Both the position numbers and the translations under genes were made by a program. This document shows, piece by piece, positions 15,783 to 23,557 of a DNA stretch of 64,000 nt. The notes beneath the pieces are model-generated. The model saw nothing but the letters and a program-made list of their open reading frames with translations, had not been told where the DNA came from and did not search any database. Source of the DNA: Streptomyces coacervatus (GTDB lineage: Bacteria > Actinomycetota > Actinomycetes > Streptomycetales > Streptomycetaceae); NCBI RefSeq assembly GCF_029223485.1, contig NZ_JARHTP010000007.1, positions 310,001 through 374,000 of the forward strand, in the 5' to 3' direction. Each line of letters starts with the position of its first letter. Position 1 is the first letter of the stretch.

Positions 15783-17476
15783 GAGAGGGCCTCCTCGGAC
15801 GCGCGGGTGACCCAGGCCGCGAAGCGCTCGCCGTCCTCGCGCTCGACCTGGAACCGCTTGAGGACCCGCTCGACGTAGTCGGGCAGCTCCTCGGAGGTGA
15901 CCTTCAGGCCACGGACCTTGCGGCCGAACCCGGCCTCCAGGCCGAGCGCGCCGCCCAGGTGCACCTGGAAGCCCTCGACCTGCTCGCCCTTGTCGTCGAG
16001 GACCAACTGGCCCTTGAGACCGATGTCCGCCACCTGGATACGGGCGCAGGCGTTCGGGCAGCCGTTGATGTTGATGGTGATCGGCTCTTCGAACTCGGGG
16101 ATGCGGCGCTCGAGTTCGTCGATCAGCGTGCTTCCGCGCTGCTTGGTCTCGACGATGGCGAGCTTGCAGTACTCGATGCCGGTGCAGGCCATGGTGCCGC
16201 GCCGGAACGGGGAGGGCTTGGCCGTCAGGTCCAGCGCCTCCAGGGCCTCGACCAGCGGCTCGACCTGCGCCTCCTCGACGTCCAGGACGATCATCTTCTG
16301 CTCGACGGTCGTACGGACCCGGCCCGAGCCATGGGCCTCGGCGACCTCGGCGATCTTCGTGAGCGTGGCGCCGTCGACGCGGCCGACGCGCGGCGCGAAA
16401 CCGACGTAGAAACGGCCGTCCTTCTGCCGGTGCACGCCGACGTGGTCGCGCCAGCGGCCCGAGGGCTCGGCGGGCGCGGGGCCGTCGACGAGCGTGCGCT
16501 TCAGGTACTCGTCCTCCAGGATCTGGCGGAACTTCTCCGCGCCCCAGTCGGCGACGAGGAACTTCAGGCGGGCGCGGGTGCGAAGGCGCCGGTAGCCGTA
16601 GTCGCGGAAGATGCCGAGCACGCCCGCCCAGACGTCCGGGACCTCGTCCAGCGGCACCCAGGCGCCGAGCCGGACGCCGAGCTTCGGGTTGGTGGACAGG
16701 CCGCCGCCGACCCAGAGATCGAAGCCGGGGCCGTGCTCGGGGTGCTCGACGCCGACGAACGCGATGTCGTTGATCTCGTGGACGACGTCCAGGAGCGGGG
16801 AGCCGGAGATCGCCGTCTTGAACTTGCGGGGCAGGTTGGAGAATTCCTTGCTGCCGATGTAGCGCTCGTGGATCTCGTCGATGGCGGGCGTGCCGTCGAT
16901 GATCTCGTCCTCGGCGATCCCGGCGACCGGCGAGCCGATGACCACGCGCGGGCAGTCGCCGCAGGCCTCGGTGGTGGACAGGCCGACGGCCTCCAGGCGC
17001 TCCCAGATCTCCGGCACGTCCTCGATGCGGATCCAGTGCAGCTGGATGTTCTGCCGGTCGGTGATGTCCGCGCTGCCGCGCGCGAACTCCTGCGAGATCT
17101 CGCCGATGACACGCAGCTGCTGGGTGGTGAGGCGTCCGCCGTCGATCCGCACCCGCAGCATGAAGTACTTGTCGTCCAGCTCCTCCGGCTCCAGGATCGC
17201 GGTCTTGCCGCCGTCGATCCCGGGCTTGCGCTGGGTGTACAGGCCCCACCAGCGCATACGGCCGCGCAGGTCGTTGGGGTCGATCGAGTCGAAGCCCCGC
17301 TTCGAGTAGATCGTCTCAATGCGTGTCCGCACATTGAGACCGTCGTCGTCCTTCTTGAACTGCTCGTTGCCGTTGAGCGGGGTGAAGTGACCCATAGCCC
17401 ACTGCCCCTCACCGCGGTGACGACTCACCTTGCGGCGGGGCGCGGAGGCGGCAGGGTTCTGCGGGGTGGCGGCCAT
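15779..17476 (-). CDS. cysI: Ferredoxin-type sulfite (nitrite/sulfite) reductase
   Basis: 565 aa, with two ferredoxin-like half domains alternating with siroheme-binding domains. The siroheme/[4Fe-4S] ligands are in two motifs: TEACGDCPRVVIGSP is a first-half remnant, and the functional pair is MACTGIEYCKLA and NGCPNACAR near residues 410-470. It reduces sulfite to sulfide with six electrons, probably from ferredoxin since no CysJ flavoprotein is nearby. The ATG has AAGGA about nine bases upstream. It is the first large gene of the sulfur operon and follows a leader ORF. Confidence 0.95.
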   Translation of the reverse strand: MAATPQNPAASAPRRKVSRHRGEGQWAMGHFTPLNGNEQFKKDDDGLNVRTRIETIYSKRGFDSIDPNDLRGRMRWWGLYTQRKPGIDGGKTAILEPEELDDKYFMLRVRIDGGRLTTQQLRVIGEISQEFARGSADITDRQNIQLHWIRIEDVPEIWERLEAVGLSTTEACGDCPRVVIGSPVAGIAEDEIIDGTPAIDEIHERYIGSKEFSNLPRKFKTAISGSPLLDVVHEINDIAFVGVEHPEHGPGFDLWVGGGLSTNPKLGVRLGAWVPLDEVPDVWAGVLGIFRDYGYRRLRTRARLKFLVADWGAEKFRQILEDEYLKRTLVDGPAPAEPSGRWRDHVGVHRQKDGRFYVGFAPRVGRVDGATLTKIAEVAEAHGSGRVRTTVEQKMIVLDVEEAQVEPLVEALEALDLTAKPSPFRRGTMACTGIEYCKLAIVETKQRGSTLIDELERRIPEFEEPITININGCPNACARIQVADIGLKGQLVLDDKGEQVEGFQVHLGGALGLEAGFGRKVRGLKVTSEELPDYVERVLKRFQVEREDGERFAAWVTRASEEALS

Positions 17477-17596
17477 GGTTCTACGTCCTTCGGGACAGGC
17501 GGGAAAGCGGCTCTGACCTGCGCGTACGGGCGCATGGATATACGTGCGCGGCGTTGCGCAATGTGGACTGGAGGGGATGTCGGCTGTGCTGCGCCC

Positions 17597-17611
17597 GCGG
17601 CCGGAGGCCGC
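17597..17611 (-). promoter_or_regulatory. Hairpin in the cysI leader RNA
   Basis: GCGGCC-GGA-GGCCGC (6-bp stem, 3-nt loop) begins 13 bases after the leader ORF stop and 121 bases before the cysI start. It could be the attenuator or part of a pause/anti-terminator structure controlled by ribosome progress on the leader. Alternative foldings of the rest of the leader were not computed. Confidence 0.45.
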
Positions 17612-17623
17612 TGTTGGGCTACG

Positions 17624-17707
17624 TCAGCGCGCCGGACAGATGGCGCTGGACATGCGGCCGAGGTCGACGTGCCGCCGACTCACCAAGGCAATTCCAGTTC
17701 CAGACAT
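17624..17707 (-). CDS. 27-aa leader peptide of the cys operon
   Basis: The frame begins MSGTGIALV, continues SRRHVDLGR and ends MSSAICPAR. It closely resembles the very short 'putative leader peptide' family that precedes sulfur genes in actinobacteria, with a conserved RRHVDL core and Cys near the end. It ends 147 bases upstream of cysI. Slow translation of the Cys codon when cysteine is scarce would be the sensing step. A GTG in the same frame (17683) is an alternative start. Recognition is by eye. Confidence 0.7.
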   Translation of the reverse strand: MSGTGIALVSRRHVDLGRMSSAICPAR

Positions 17708-17729
17708 GACGGAAGCGTGTCACGGCAAT

Positions 17730-17744
17730 CTGGACACAGTCCAG
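17730..17744. promoter_or_regulatory. Inverted repeat in the cys operon promoter region
   Basis: CTGGAC-ACA-GTCCAG is a perfect 6+3+6 palindrome 23 bases upstream of the leader ORF start, where the -35 region or an operator would be expected. The regulator is unknown. Confidence 0.45.
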
Positions 17745-17760
17745 CTTCGTCCACGATGCG

Positions 17761-17795
17761 GACACCCTTGTCCCGGAATGTGGGACAAGGGTGTC
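17761..17795. terminator. 14-bp hairpin terminator after the GNAT gene
   Basis: GACACCCTTGTCCC (17761-17774) pairs perfectly with 17782-17795, 7-nt loop. It lies 40 bases past the stop of the minus-strand GNAT gene and separates it from the cys operon promoter. Confidence 0.85.
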
Positions 17796-17834
17796 GTCGA
17801 TCACATCGGCTGCCGCCGGTCTTGTCCATGCAGG

Positions 17835-18407
17835 TCAGGCGCGGTATGCCCCAGGCCAGGGACCCGGCGCCGCCACCTCCGCCTCCTCCTCGACCTTGGT
17901 GTCGAAGAGCCTGAACCCCCGGCGCAGATAGTTGTCCATGGCGTGCTCCCCGTCCAGGCTGCATGTATGCAGCCAGACCCGCTTCGTCCGGGCCAGCCCC
18001 GGCCAGCGCTCGGCGAGGTCCCAGGCGCGGGCGGCGCCGTACGACAGCAGGTGTCCGCCGATCCGCCGGCCCCGGAAGGCCGGGATCAGCCCGAAGTAGA
18101 CGATCTCCACGACGCCGTCGTCCTGCGGGTCCAGCTCCACGTATCCCGCGGGCGTCCCCCGGTCGTACGCCACCCACGACTCCACGCCCGGCCGGTCCAG
18201 ATGCTCCTGCCACTGCGGATACGTCCAGCCCAGCCGGTCGATCCAGCGGATGTCGCCGCCGACGGACGCGTACAGGAAACGGCTGAACTCGGGAGAGGGG
18301 ACCTCGGAGCGGACGATCCGTACGTCCCCCTCCGGCGCGGCGGCCGGAAGCAGGTCGGCCGGGGCGGTCTGCTCCAGGGACCAGGTGGTCACGGGAATGT
18401 TCGTCAT
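17835..18407 (-). CDS. GNAT family N-acetyltransferase
   Basis: 190 aa from the ATG at 18407 (MTNIPVTTWSLEQ). The GNAT core is visible: the beta-4 strand GVVEIVYFGLIPAFRGRRIGGHLLSYG holds the acetyl-CoA pyrophosphate loop (RGRRIGG, a Q/RxxGxG/A variant), followed by VWLHTCSLDGEHAMDNYLRRGF, which is characteristic of a subgroup with a conserved Leu-His-Thr and an Asn-Tyr pair. The substrate is unknown. It is transcribed towards the cys operon but is separated from it by a strong terminator. Confidence 0.87.
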   Translation of the reverse strand: MTNIPVTTWSLEQTAPADLLPAAAPEGDVRIVRSEVPSPEFSRFLYASVGGDIRWIDRLGWTYPQWQEHLDRPGVESWVAYDRGTPAGYVELDPQDDGVVEIVYFGLIPAFRGRRIGGHLLSYGAARAWDLAERWPGLARTKRVWLHTCSLDGEHAMDNYLRRGFRLFDTKVEEEAEVAAPGPWPGAYRA

Positions 18408-18501
18408 GCCCGTCAGGGAATCATCCGGCCGCCGGCTGTGTCGATCGGCGTCCGGCTCGCGGCACGGCCAAGCGGGTGCGCGAAGTGCGCTGCCGTACGA
18501 C

Positions 18502-18541
18502 AGCGCCCCGAAGGGGCGCGGGGAACTGCGCGACCGGCCAC
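18502..18541. repeat. Dispersed intergenic repeat, copy 1 (hairpin plus conserved tail)
   Basis: AGCGCCCCGAAGGGGCGC forms a 7-bp hairpin and is followed by GGGGAACTGCGCGACCGGCC. The same unit occurs at 32815, 37701 and 59057. Here it is 75 bases beyond the 3' end of the minus-strand secreted-protein gene, so it may act as its terminator. Confidence 0.85.
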
Positions 18542-18615
18542 GGCGGCGCTGTAGACGGTCGACGGCCCATCGTGGCCCCGCGGCGGAGCCGCAAATCAAC
18601 ACAACCGGCGGAGCG

Positions 18616-19890
18616 CTAGCCCAGCGACCTGTCGATCGAGCTCAGCGGCAGCGCATACAGCATCCGCCCGGACTGGGACCAGACCTCACCGGTCTCCTCC
18701 CAGTAGGAGAGGGACCCAGAGGGTCCGGTCCAGCAGCGGTTCGTCTCGTCCGAGCCGCACTCGGTGGCCTTCGCATCACGCGAGTTCTGCCGCCAGAGCG
18801 TGCCGTGGCCGCCCGGAGTGGCCGCCGCGCGGGCCAGGTACCACTGCGAGCCGTACGACAGGATGCCGCCGATGCCGGTCGCCTTCGTCTCGTACGCCTC
18901 GGTCGCGACCGCGCCTCCCATGGCGTCGGTGGCCAGCAGACCGGCCCGGGCCGGGTCGCTGCTGAACGCGTAGCGCCACAGGCGGGTGTGCCGTCCGCTG
19001 TCCGTGGCCACCCGCTCGCTCGCCACCAGACTGTCGGGCGCCGTGCTGCGGTCGAGGGAGATCGCCGCCGGGCGTGCGGCCTTCCCGGAGAGCCGGTACG
19101 AGCCGACGGCCGGCAGTACGTACCGCGCGCCGTACGCCGCCCAGCCGCCGCGCACCCTGCCGACCGCACCGCTGTCGACGGTGGCCCGCTGGATGCGGTG
19201 CATGTCGTACACGTACAGGCCGTCGGCGGCGGTGACCAGGAGCTTGTCCTGGTACCAGACCATGCCGGAGACGGGGGAGGTGAGCCCGCGGTAGTCGCGG
19301 CCGCCGTCGACCGGGACGACGAGAGTCGCCCAGGCGTAGGTGAGGCGGTCGGCGTCGCCCGCGTCGACGAGGGCGACCCGGGCGAGGCCGGGCTGCGCCG
19401 ACCTGCCGGTGCGGTGGGTCCAGCCGGAGAGGATCACGCGGTGCTCGCCCCAGTGGCCGTCGTCGTCCGCGTCCCCTGAGGTCGTGACCGCGCCGGCCCG
19501 CCAGCCGCGGGTGTCCGCGGCGTCCCAGCAGTACGCGCGCGTGGCCGCCGGCGCCACGGGCAGCGCCGTGCGCTCGGCGGTCGTGCAGTCGGCCGCGCCG
19601 CGCAGGGAGTGGTCGGCGTCGGCGAGGACGCTGCTCACGCCGACGGGCCTGCCCATCGCGGCGGTGAGCCGGTCGAGCGTGCTCTGCGGCACCAGGCGCT
19701 CCTGGAGCCGCAGCCCGGCCGCCCGGTCGGACGCGGCGAGCGCCTTCAGGGCGCCCGGCCGGTCGCCGACCGTGGCCTGCGAGGCGCTGATCATGGTGGC
19801 GGCGGCGGTGAGTGCGAGGGCGGTCCCGGCGAGGAAGGCGCGCAGCGCACGGCCCCGCTTCTGCCTGCGGTGTCGGCCACGTTGCTTCAT
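18616..19890 (-). CDS. Secreted protein of unknown function
   Basis: 424 aa from the ATG at 19890, which has GGAGGA four bases upstream. The basic N-terminus (KQRGRHRRQKRGRALR) and hydrophobic stretch FLAGTALALTAAATMISASQA form a signal peptide with likely cleavage near residue 40. The mature part has no motif I recognise. It has repeated short beta-like segments (YVYDMHRIQRATV, GVRGGWAAYGARYVLPAVG, ILSYGSQWYLARAA) reminiscent of a beta-propeller-like surface protein, and several Cys (CTT, YCWD, ECGSDETNRCW) that may form disulfides after export. Similar secreted proteins occur widely in Streptomyces as hypotheticals. Confidence 0.75.
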   Translation of the reverse strand: MKQRGRHRRQKRGRALRAFLAGTALALTAAATMISASQATVGDRPGALKALAASDRAAGLRLQERLVPQSTLDRLTAAMGRPVGVSSVLADADHSLRGAADCTTAERTALPVAPAATRAYCWDAADTRGWRAGAVTTSGDADDDGHWGEHRVILSGWTHRTGRSAQPGLARVALVDAGDADRLTYAWATLVVPVDGGRDYRGLTSPVSGMVWYQDKLLVTAADGLYVYDMHRIQRATVDSGAVGRVRGGWAAYGARYVLPAVGSYRLSGKAARPAAISLDRSTAPDSLVASERVATDSGRHTRLWRYAFSSDPARAGLLATDAMGGAVATEAYETKATGIGGILSYGSQWYLARAAATPGGHGTLWRQNSRDAKATECGSDETNRCWTGPSGSLSYWEETGEVWSQSGRMLYALPLSSIDRSLG

Positions 19891-20044
19891 ACGTCCTCCC
19901 GAGGCGGGCCAACTGCGGCCATTGGTCCGTGTGTTGACCAAAGGAGCAGGTGGGGTGGCCCGTAGAGGGATGCTACGGCAGTCCGGCGCGGTCGGGGACG
20001 AAGACCCTGCAAATATGCGGAAGATGCGGCCGTTGGGTCACTCA

Positions 20045-20113
20045 GGGGTATGTGTCGGACACGCGCCGGATATGAACCGGACACGAGCCGGTTATGAACC
20101 GGGTATGTGTCGG
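20045..20113. repeat. Imperfect tandem repeat, about 20-23 bp units
   Basis: Three neighbouring units share the words TATGTGTCGG/TATGAACCGG and GACACG(C/A)GCCGG. The array lies six bases before the 3' end of the regulator gene, in the gap before the secreted-protein gene (both minus strand). Possible binding array or simple expansion; no function seen. Confidence 0.6.
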
Positions 20114-20119
20114 GCGCGC

Positions 20120-21403
20120 TCAGGGCAGGTCGACCGGCTGCCGTACGTTGATCACCGCGGGTGCCGTCGACTGCGGCAGCAGATCGAGCGGGTCGGCCGG
20201 GAGGAGCAGCTCCACCTCCGCGTCCTCCGCGAAGCGGTACGGCCGGTGCTCCAGCAACCCCCCGAGATAGCGCCGTACTCGGGACATCTCGGCGCGCACC
20301 GTCACCGTACGGGCCGGGTCGCCGAACATCTCCTCGGCCAGGCCCGCCGCACTGCGCCCGCCGGGGTGCAGGGCGAGCAGATAGAGCAACTCGGCGTGCC
20401 GGGGGCTCAGTTCGTGGCTCCAGGAGCCCGCGGACCCGGACACCGTGACCGACCAGCGGCGCGGCTGCGTCAGGTCCAGCACGATGCGTGTGGCGCTGCG
20501 CGGCACCGGCTCGTCCGTGGCCCGGATCAGCCAGCCCTCGTCCAGCGGCTCCACCGAGCACGGCCCGAGCGGCGGCAGCCACCGGCGGCCCGCCGACAGG
20601 GACTTGGGCAGGGCGATCCGGCCGGTGTACGGCATCCCGGTCACCGCCGCGGTCCAGCCGTCCCGGTCCACCGCGAGGGCCCGGCCGCCCATCCGGGCCA
20701 GCACCGGTGCGGCCACCGCGCGCAGCCGCTCCAGCGAGGTCAGATGCAGCTCCCGCAGCCGGGCCTCGGCGAGCTTGGCCACCGAGTCGACCCAGGCGAG
20801 CGTGGCCGGATGCATCGTCTCCAGCGGTCCGCTGATGTCCACGACGCCGATCAGCCGGCCGTCGCGCGGGTCCGTGATGGGCGCGCCGGTACAGGTCCAG
20901 GAGGTCTGCGAGCGGACGAAGTGCTCGGAGGCGAAGACCTGCACGGGCCGGCGCACCACCGCCGGGGTGCCCACGCCGTTCGTCCCGACGACGTCCTCCC
21001 GCCAGTCGGCGCCGAGTTCGAACCCGAGCCCGTCCGCCTTGCGCAGTACGGCCGGGCTGCCCTCGCGCCACAGCACCCGGCCGTCCTCGTCGGCGACCAC
21101 CATGATGTGGTGGGCGACGTCCGCGACCGACAGCAGCCCCTCCCGCAGCACCGGCAGAACGTGCCGCAGCGTCGTGGTCTCCCGGCGCCGCCGCACCTCG
21201 TCGGAGGGCAGCAGCCCGGACCGCTGGTCGCGCTCGGGGTCGATGCCGCTGCGCAGCATGCGCCCCCAGGACTGCTCGATCACCGGGCGCGGCGCGAGGG
21301 GGGTGCGCTGTCCGGAGAGCCGGGCGGCGCGGACCTCGCTGAGTACCCGCGCCGCGCGCGCCGTGTCGACCACGGCGAGCTGCGTCACGTCCGGCGGGTG
21401 CAC
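20120..21403 (-). CDS. GAF-domain transcriptional regulator with C-terminal winged helix
   Basis: 427 aa from the GTG at 21403; GGGAGG is seven bases upstream. The N-terminal VIEQSWGRMLRSGIDPERD and the following GAF domain (about residues 80-230, with LWREGSPAVLRKADGLGFELGADW and GTNGVGTPAV) look like the sensory half of AcoR-type activators. There is no AAA+ domain. The C-terminus (about residues 325-400) has LSPRHAELLYLLALHPGGRS and TVRAEMSRVRRYLGGLL, an OmpR-like winged helix. So it is a small-molecule-sensing regulator independent of sigma-54. The neighbouring acyl-CoA dehydrogenase gene is a possible target. Two TTGCAACCC repeats lie in its upstream region. Confidence 0.82.
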   Translation of the reverse strand: MHPPDVTQLAVVDTARAARVLSEVRAARLSGQRTPLAPRPVIEQSWGRMLRSGIDPERDQRSGLLPSDEVRRRRETTTLRHVLPVLREGLLSVADVAHHIMVVADEDGRVLWREGSPAVLRKADGLGFELGADWREDVVGTNGVGTPAVVRRPVQVFASEHFVRSQTSWTCTGAPITDPRDGRLIGVVDISGPLETMHPATLAWVDSVAKLAEARLRELHLTSLERLRAVAAPVLARMGGRALAVDRDGWTAAVTGMPYTGRIALPKSLSAGRRWLPPLGPCSVEPLDEGWLIRATDEPVPRSATRIVLDLTQPRRWSVTVSGSAGSWSHELSPRHAELLYLLALHPGGRSAAGLAEEMFGDPARTVTVRAEMSRVRRYLGGLLEHRPYRFAEDAEVELLLPADPLDLLPQSTAPAVINVRQPVDLP

Positions 21404-21547
21404 CACTGGGCCTCCCGGAAGAAGGGCTCGGGACAACCGGTTTCTCGTCGCGTTTCGGCCACGGAGCCGGAGTCGTCCGCACTGTCCGTCTCATAGTGCC
21501 GTTCGTTCCTGACGGACGGGCACACTCCAGCCACAGACAGCAGCAAG

Positions 21548-21566
21548 TTGCAACCCCTTGCAACCC
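21548..21566. promoter_or_regulatory. Two direct TTGCAACCC repeats upstream of the GAF regulator
   Basis: TTGCAACCC occurs at 21548-21556 and 21558-21566, a 10-bp period placing both on one face of the helix. An AT-rich patch follows (21580-21600). Candidate autoregulatory site in the 296-bp gap between the acyl-CoA dehydrogenase 3' end and the regulator start. Confidence 0.4.
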
Positions 21567-21699
21567 TGGTGAACGGCTCCGGATTGATTGAATATTGAGC
21601 AACGCCGTCCCGAGCGGCGTTCGTGGCCTCGAACGGGCCGGTAGTGCGGGGGTGGTGCCGTGTCGGCGCAGCACCACCCCCGTCATACATCAGCGCAGT

Positions 21700-23334
21700 T
21701 CAGGACCGAGGCCGGGCCCGCTCCACGACCGACGCCAGGTCCAGGGTGTGGGGCAGCGTCCCGAAGGCCGCGCCCCCGTCGCCGCCCAGCCGTGAGGCGC
21801 AGAACGCGTCGGCCACCTCCGGTGGCGCGAACCGCACGAGCAGCGAACCCTGCAGCACCAGGGCGAGCCGCTCCGTCAGCCGCCGGGCCCGCCCCTCGAT
21901 GCCGTCCAGATCGGCCAGTTCGGTCAGCAGGTCCTTGATCGCACCGTCCAGGCGATGGTCGGCGCCTCGGGCCTTTCCGACCTCCTGCAGATAGGCGCCC
22001 AGGGCCTGCGGCTCGCGCTGCAGTGCGCGCACCACGTCCAGCGCCTGGACGTTGCCCGCGCCCTCCCAGATCGAGTTGAGCGGCGACTCGCGCACCAGCC
22101 GGGGCAGTCCCGACTCCTCGACGTACCCGTTGCCGCCCAGGCACTCGGCGGCCTCGACCGTGACCGGCGTACAGCGCTTGGCCACCCAGTACTTGGCGGC
22201 CGGTACGGCGATCCGCAGCAGCGCCCGCTCCTGCTCGCCGCCGACGTCGCAGGCGGCGGCCAGGCGCAGCGCGAGGGTGGTCGCCGCCTCGGACTCCAGT
22301 GCCAGGTCGGCCAGGACGTTGCGCATCAGCGGCTGCTCGACCAGCCGGGCGCCGAAGGCCTCCCGGTAGGTGCAGTGGTGCACGGCCTGCGCGACCGCCT
22401 GCCGCATCAGGCCCGCCGAGCCCAGTACGCAGTCCAGCCGGGTGGCCGCCACCATGTCGATGATGGTCCGCACCCCGCGGCCCTCCTCGCCGACCCTGCG
22501 GGCCCAGGTCCCGTCGAACTCGACCTCGCCGGAGGCGTTGGAGCGGTTGCCCAGCTTGTCCTTGAGGCGCTGGATCAGGAAGACGTTGCGGGAGCCGTCC
22601 TCCAGGACGCGCGGCACGAGGAAGCAGGTGAGCCCGCCCGGAGCCTGGGCGAGCACCAGAAACCCGTCGGACATCGGCGCCGAGCAGAACCACTTGTGCC
22701 CGGTGAGCTGGTACGTCCCCTCCTCGGCGAGGGGCCGTGCGGACGTCGTATTGGCGCGTACGTCGCTGCCGCCCTGCTTCTCGGTCATGCCCATCCCGAA
22801 CAGCGCCCCGGCCTTGAGGCGGGCCGGTCGCAGCCCGCGGTCGTAGACCATGGAGGTGAGCCGTGGCTCCCACTCGGCGGCGAGGGCCGGGTCGGTGCGG
22901 AGTGCGGGGACGGCCGCGTGGGTCATCGACAAGGGGCAGAGGTTGCCGGCCTCGACCTGCGTCCACACCAGGAACGCGGCGGCTCTGCGGACATGGCCGC
23001 CGGGCCGGGCCCAGGCCGCGGTCAGGCCCGCGGCGACGCCCTTGCCGAGCAGGCGGTGCCAGGCGGGGTGGAACTCGACCTCGTCGACGCGGTGGCCGTG
23101 GCGGTCGTGGGTGCGCAGCCGGGGCGGGTTCTCGTTGGCCTGGGTGCCCCACTCCTGCAGCTGTGCCGAACCGGAGGCCCGGCCGAGGGCGGTCAGGTCG
23201 CCGTGGGCCTCGTCGAGCAGGGCCGGGTCGAGGTGCCGTTCCACGGCGGCGGTCAGGGCGCGGTCGGTGCTGTAGATGTCGTAGCCGACCAGGGGCGGGG
23301 GCTGGTTGGTCACGGTGTGCGTGGTGCCTGCCAT
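21700..23334 (-). CDS. Acyl-CoA dehydrogenase family protein (AidB-like)
   Basis: 544 aa from the ATG at 23334 (MAGTTHTVTNQ). -10 box TACTTT lies six bases upstream, so a leaderless start is likely, and longer upstream frames run into a dispersed repeat. Motifs: FGMGMTEKQGGSDVRANTT (flavin and substrate loop), KWFCSAPMSDGFLVLAQ, and RLVRESPLNSIWEGAGNVQALDVVRAL, the AidB-type C-terminal FAD segment. AidB-like members are associated with alkylation stress or branched-chain acyl-CoA oxidation; the native substrate is unclear. Downstream on the same strand comes the GAF regulator, 296 bases away. Confidence 0.9.
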   Translation of the reverse strand: MAGTTHTVTNQPPPLVGYDIYSTDRALTAAVERHLDPALLDEAHGDLTALGRASGSAQLQEWGTQANENPPRLRTHDRHGHRVDEVEFHPAWHRLLGKGVAAGLTAAWARPGGHVRRAAAFLVWTQVEAGNLCPLSMTHAAVPALRTDPALAAEWEPRLTSMVYDRGLRPARLKAGALFGMGMTEKQGGSDVRANTTSARPLAEEGTYQLTGHKWFCSAPMSDGFLVLAQAPGGLTCFLVPRVLEDGSRNVFLIQRLKDKLGNRSNASGEVEFDGTWARRVGEEGRGVRTIIDMVAATRLDCVLGSAGLMRQAVAQAVHHCTYREAFGARLVEQPLMRNVLADLALESEAATTLALRLAAACDVGGEQERALLRIAVPAAKYWVAKRCTPVTVEAAECLGGNGYVEESGLPRLVRESPLNSIWEGAGNVQALDVVRALQREPQALGAYLQEVGKARGADHRLDGAIKDLLTELADLDGIEGRARRLTERLALVLQGSLLVRFAPPEVADAFCASRLGGDGGAAFGTLPHTLDLASVVERARPRS

Positions 23335-23460
23335 GCGGCGAAAGTACCCCGGGGTGGGGCGGGGGTCACGCGAGGGACACGGCTCTCGGCCGCCGTGCGG
23401 CCCGCGGCGGAGCCGCTGCCGGATACAGCTCGCCCCCGCCGCCCCTGCCCGTCCCGTCCC

Positions 23461-23532
23461 TGGGGGCTGCCGCCCCCAGACCCCCGCTTTCGGCCTGAAC
23501 GGCCTCGTCCTCAAACGCCGGACGGGCTGAAA
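23461..23532. repeat. Streptomyces dispersed intergenic repeat, second family
   Basis: The element opens with TGGGGGCTGCCGCCCCCA, itself a hairpin, and continues through GCTTTCGGCCTGAACGGCC and CTCAAACGCCGGACGGGCTG. I recognise it as a very common Streptomyces intergenic repeat. It sits 26 bases past the 3' end of the sbnA-like gene and may terminate the Dap operon. A GC-rich remnant of another repeat precedes it (23395-23430). Confidence 0.75.
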
Positions 23533-23557
23533 GACGGCGGCCGGGGTGCTGGAGAGG

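Noticed and set aside
15779..17476. Nitrite rather than sulfite reduction by CysI
   Set aside because: The operon holds sulfate activation, APS reduction and siroheme chelation genes and no nitrate or nitrite genes.
23335..23514. 60-residue N-terminal extension of the acyl-CoA dehydrogenase
   Set aside because: The extension is translated from repeat DNA, and the ATG at 23334 has a -10 box six bases upstream.
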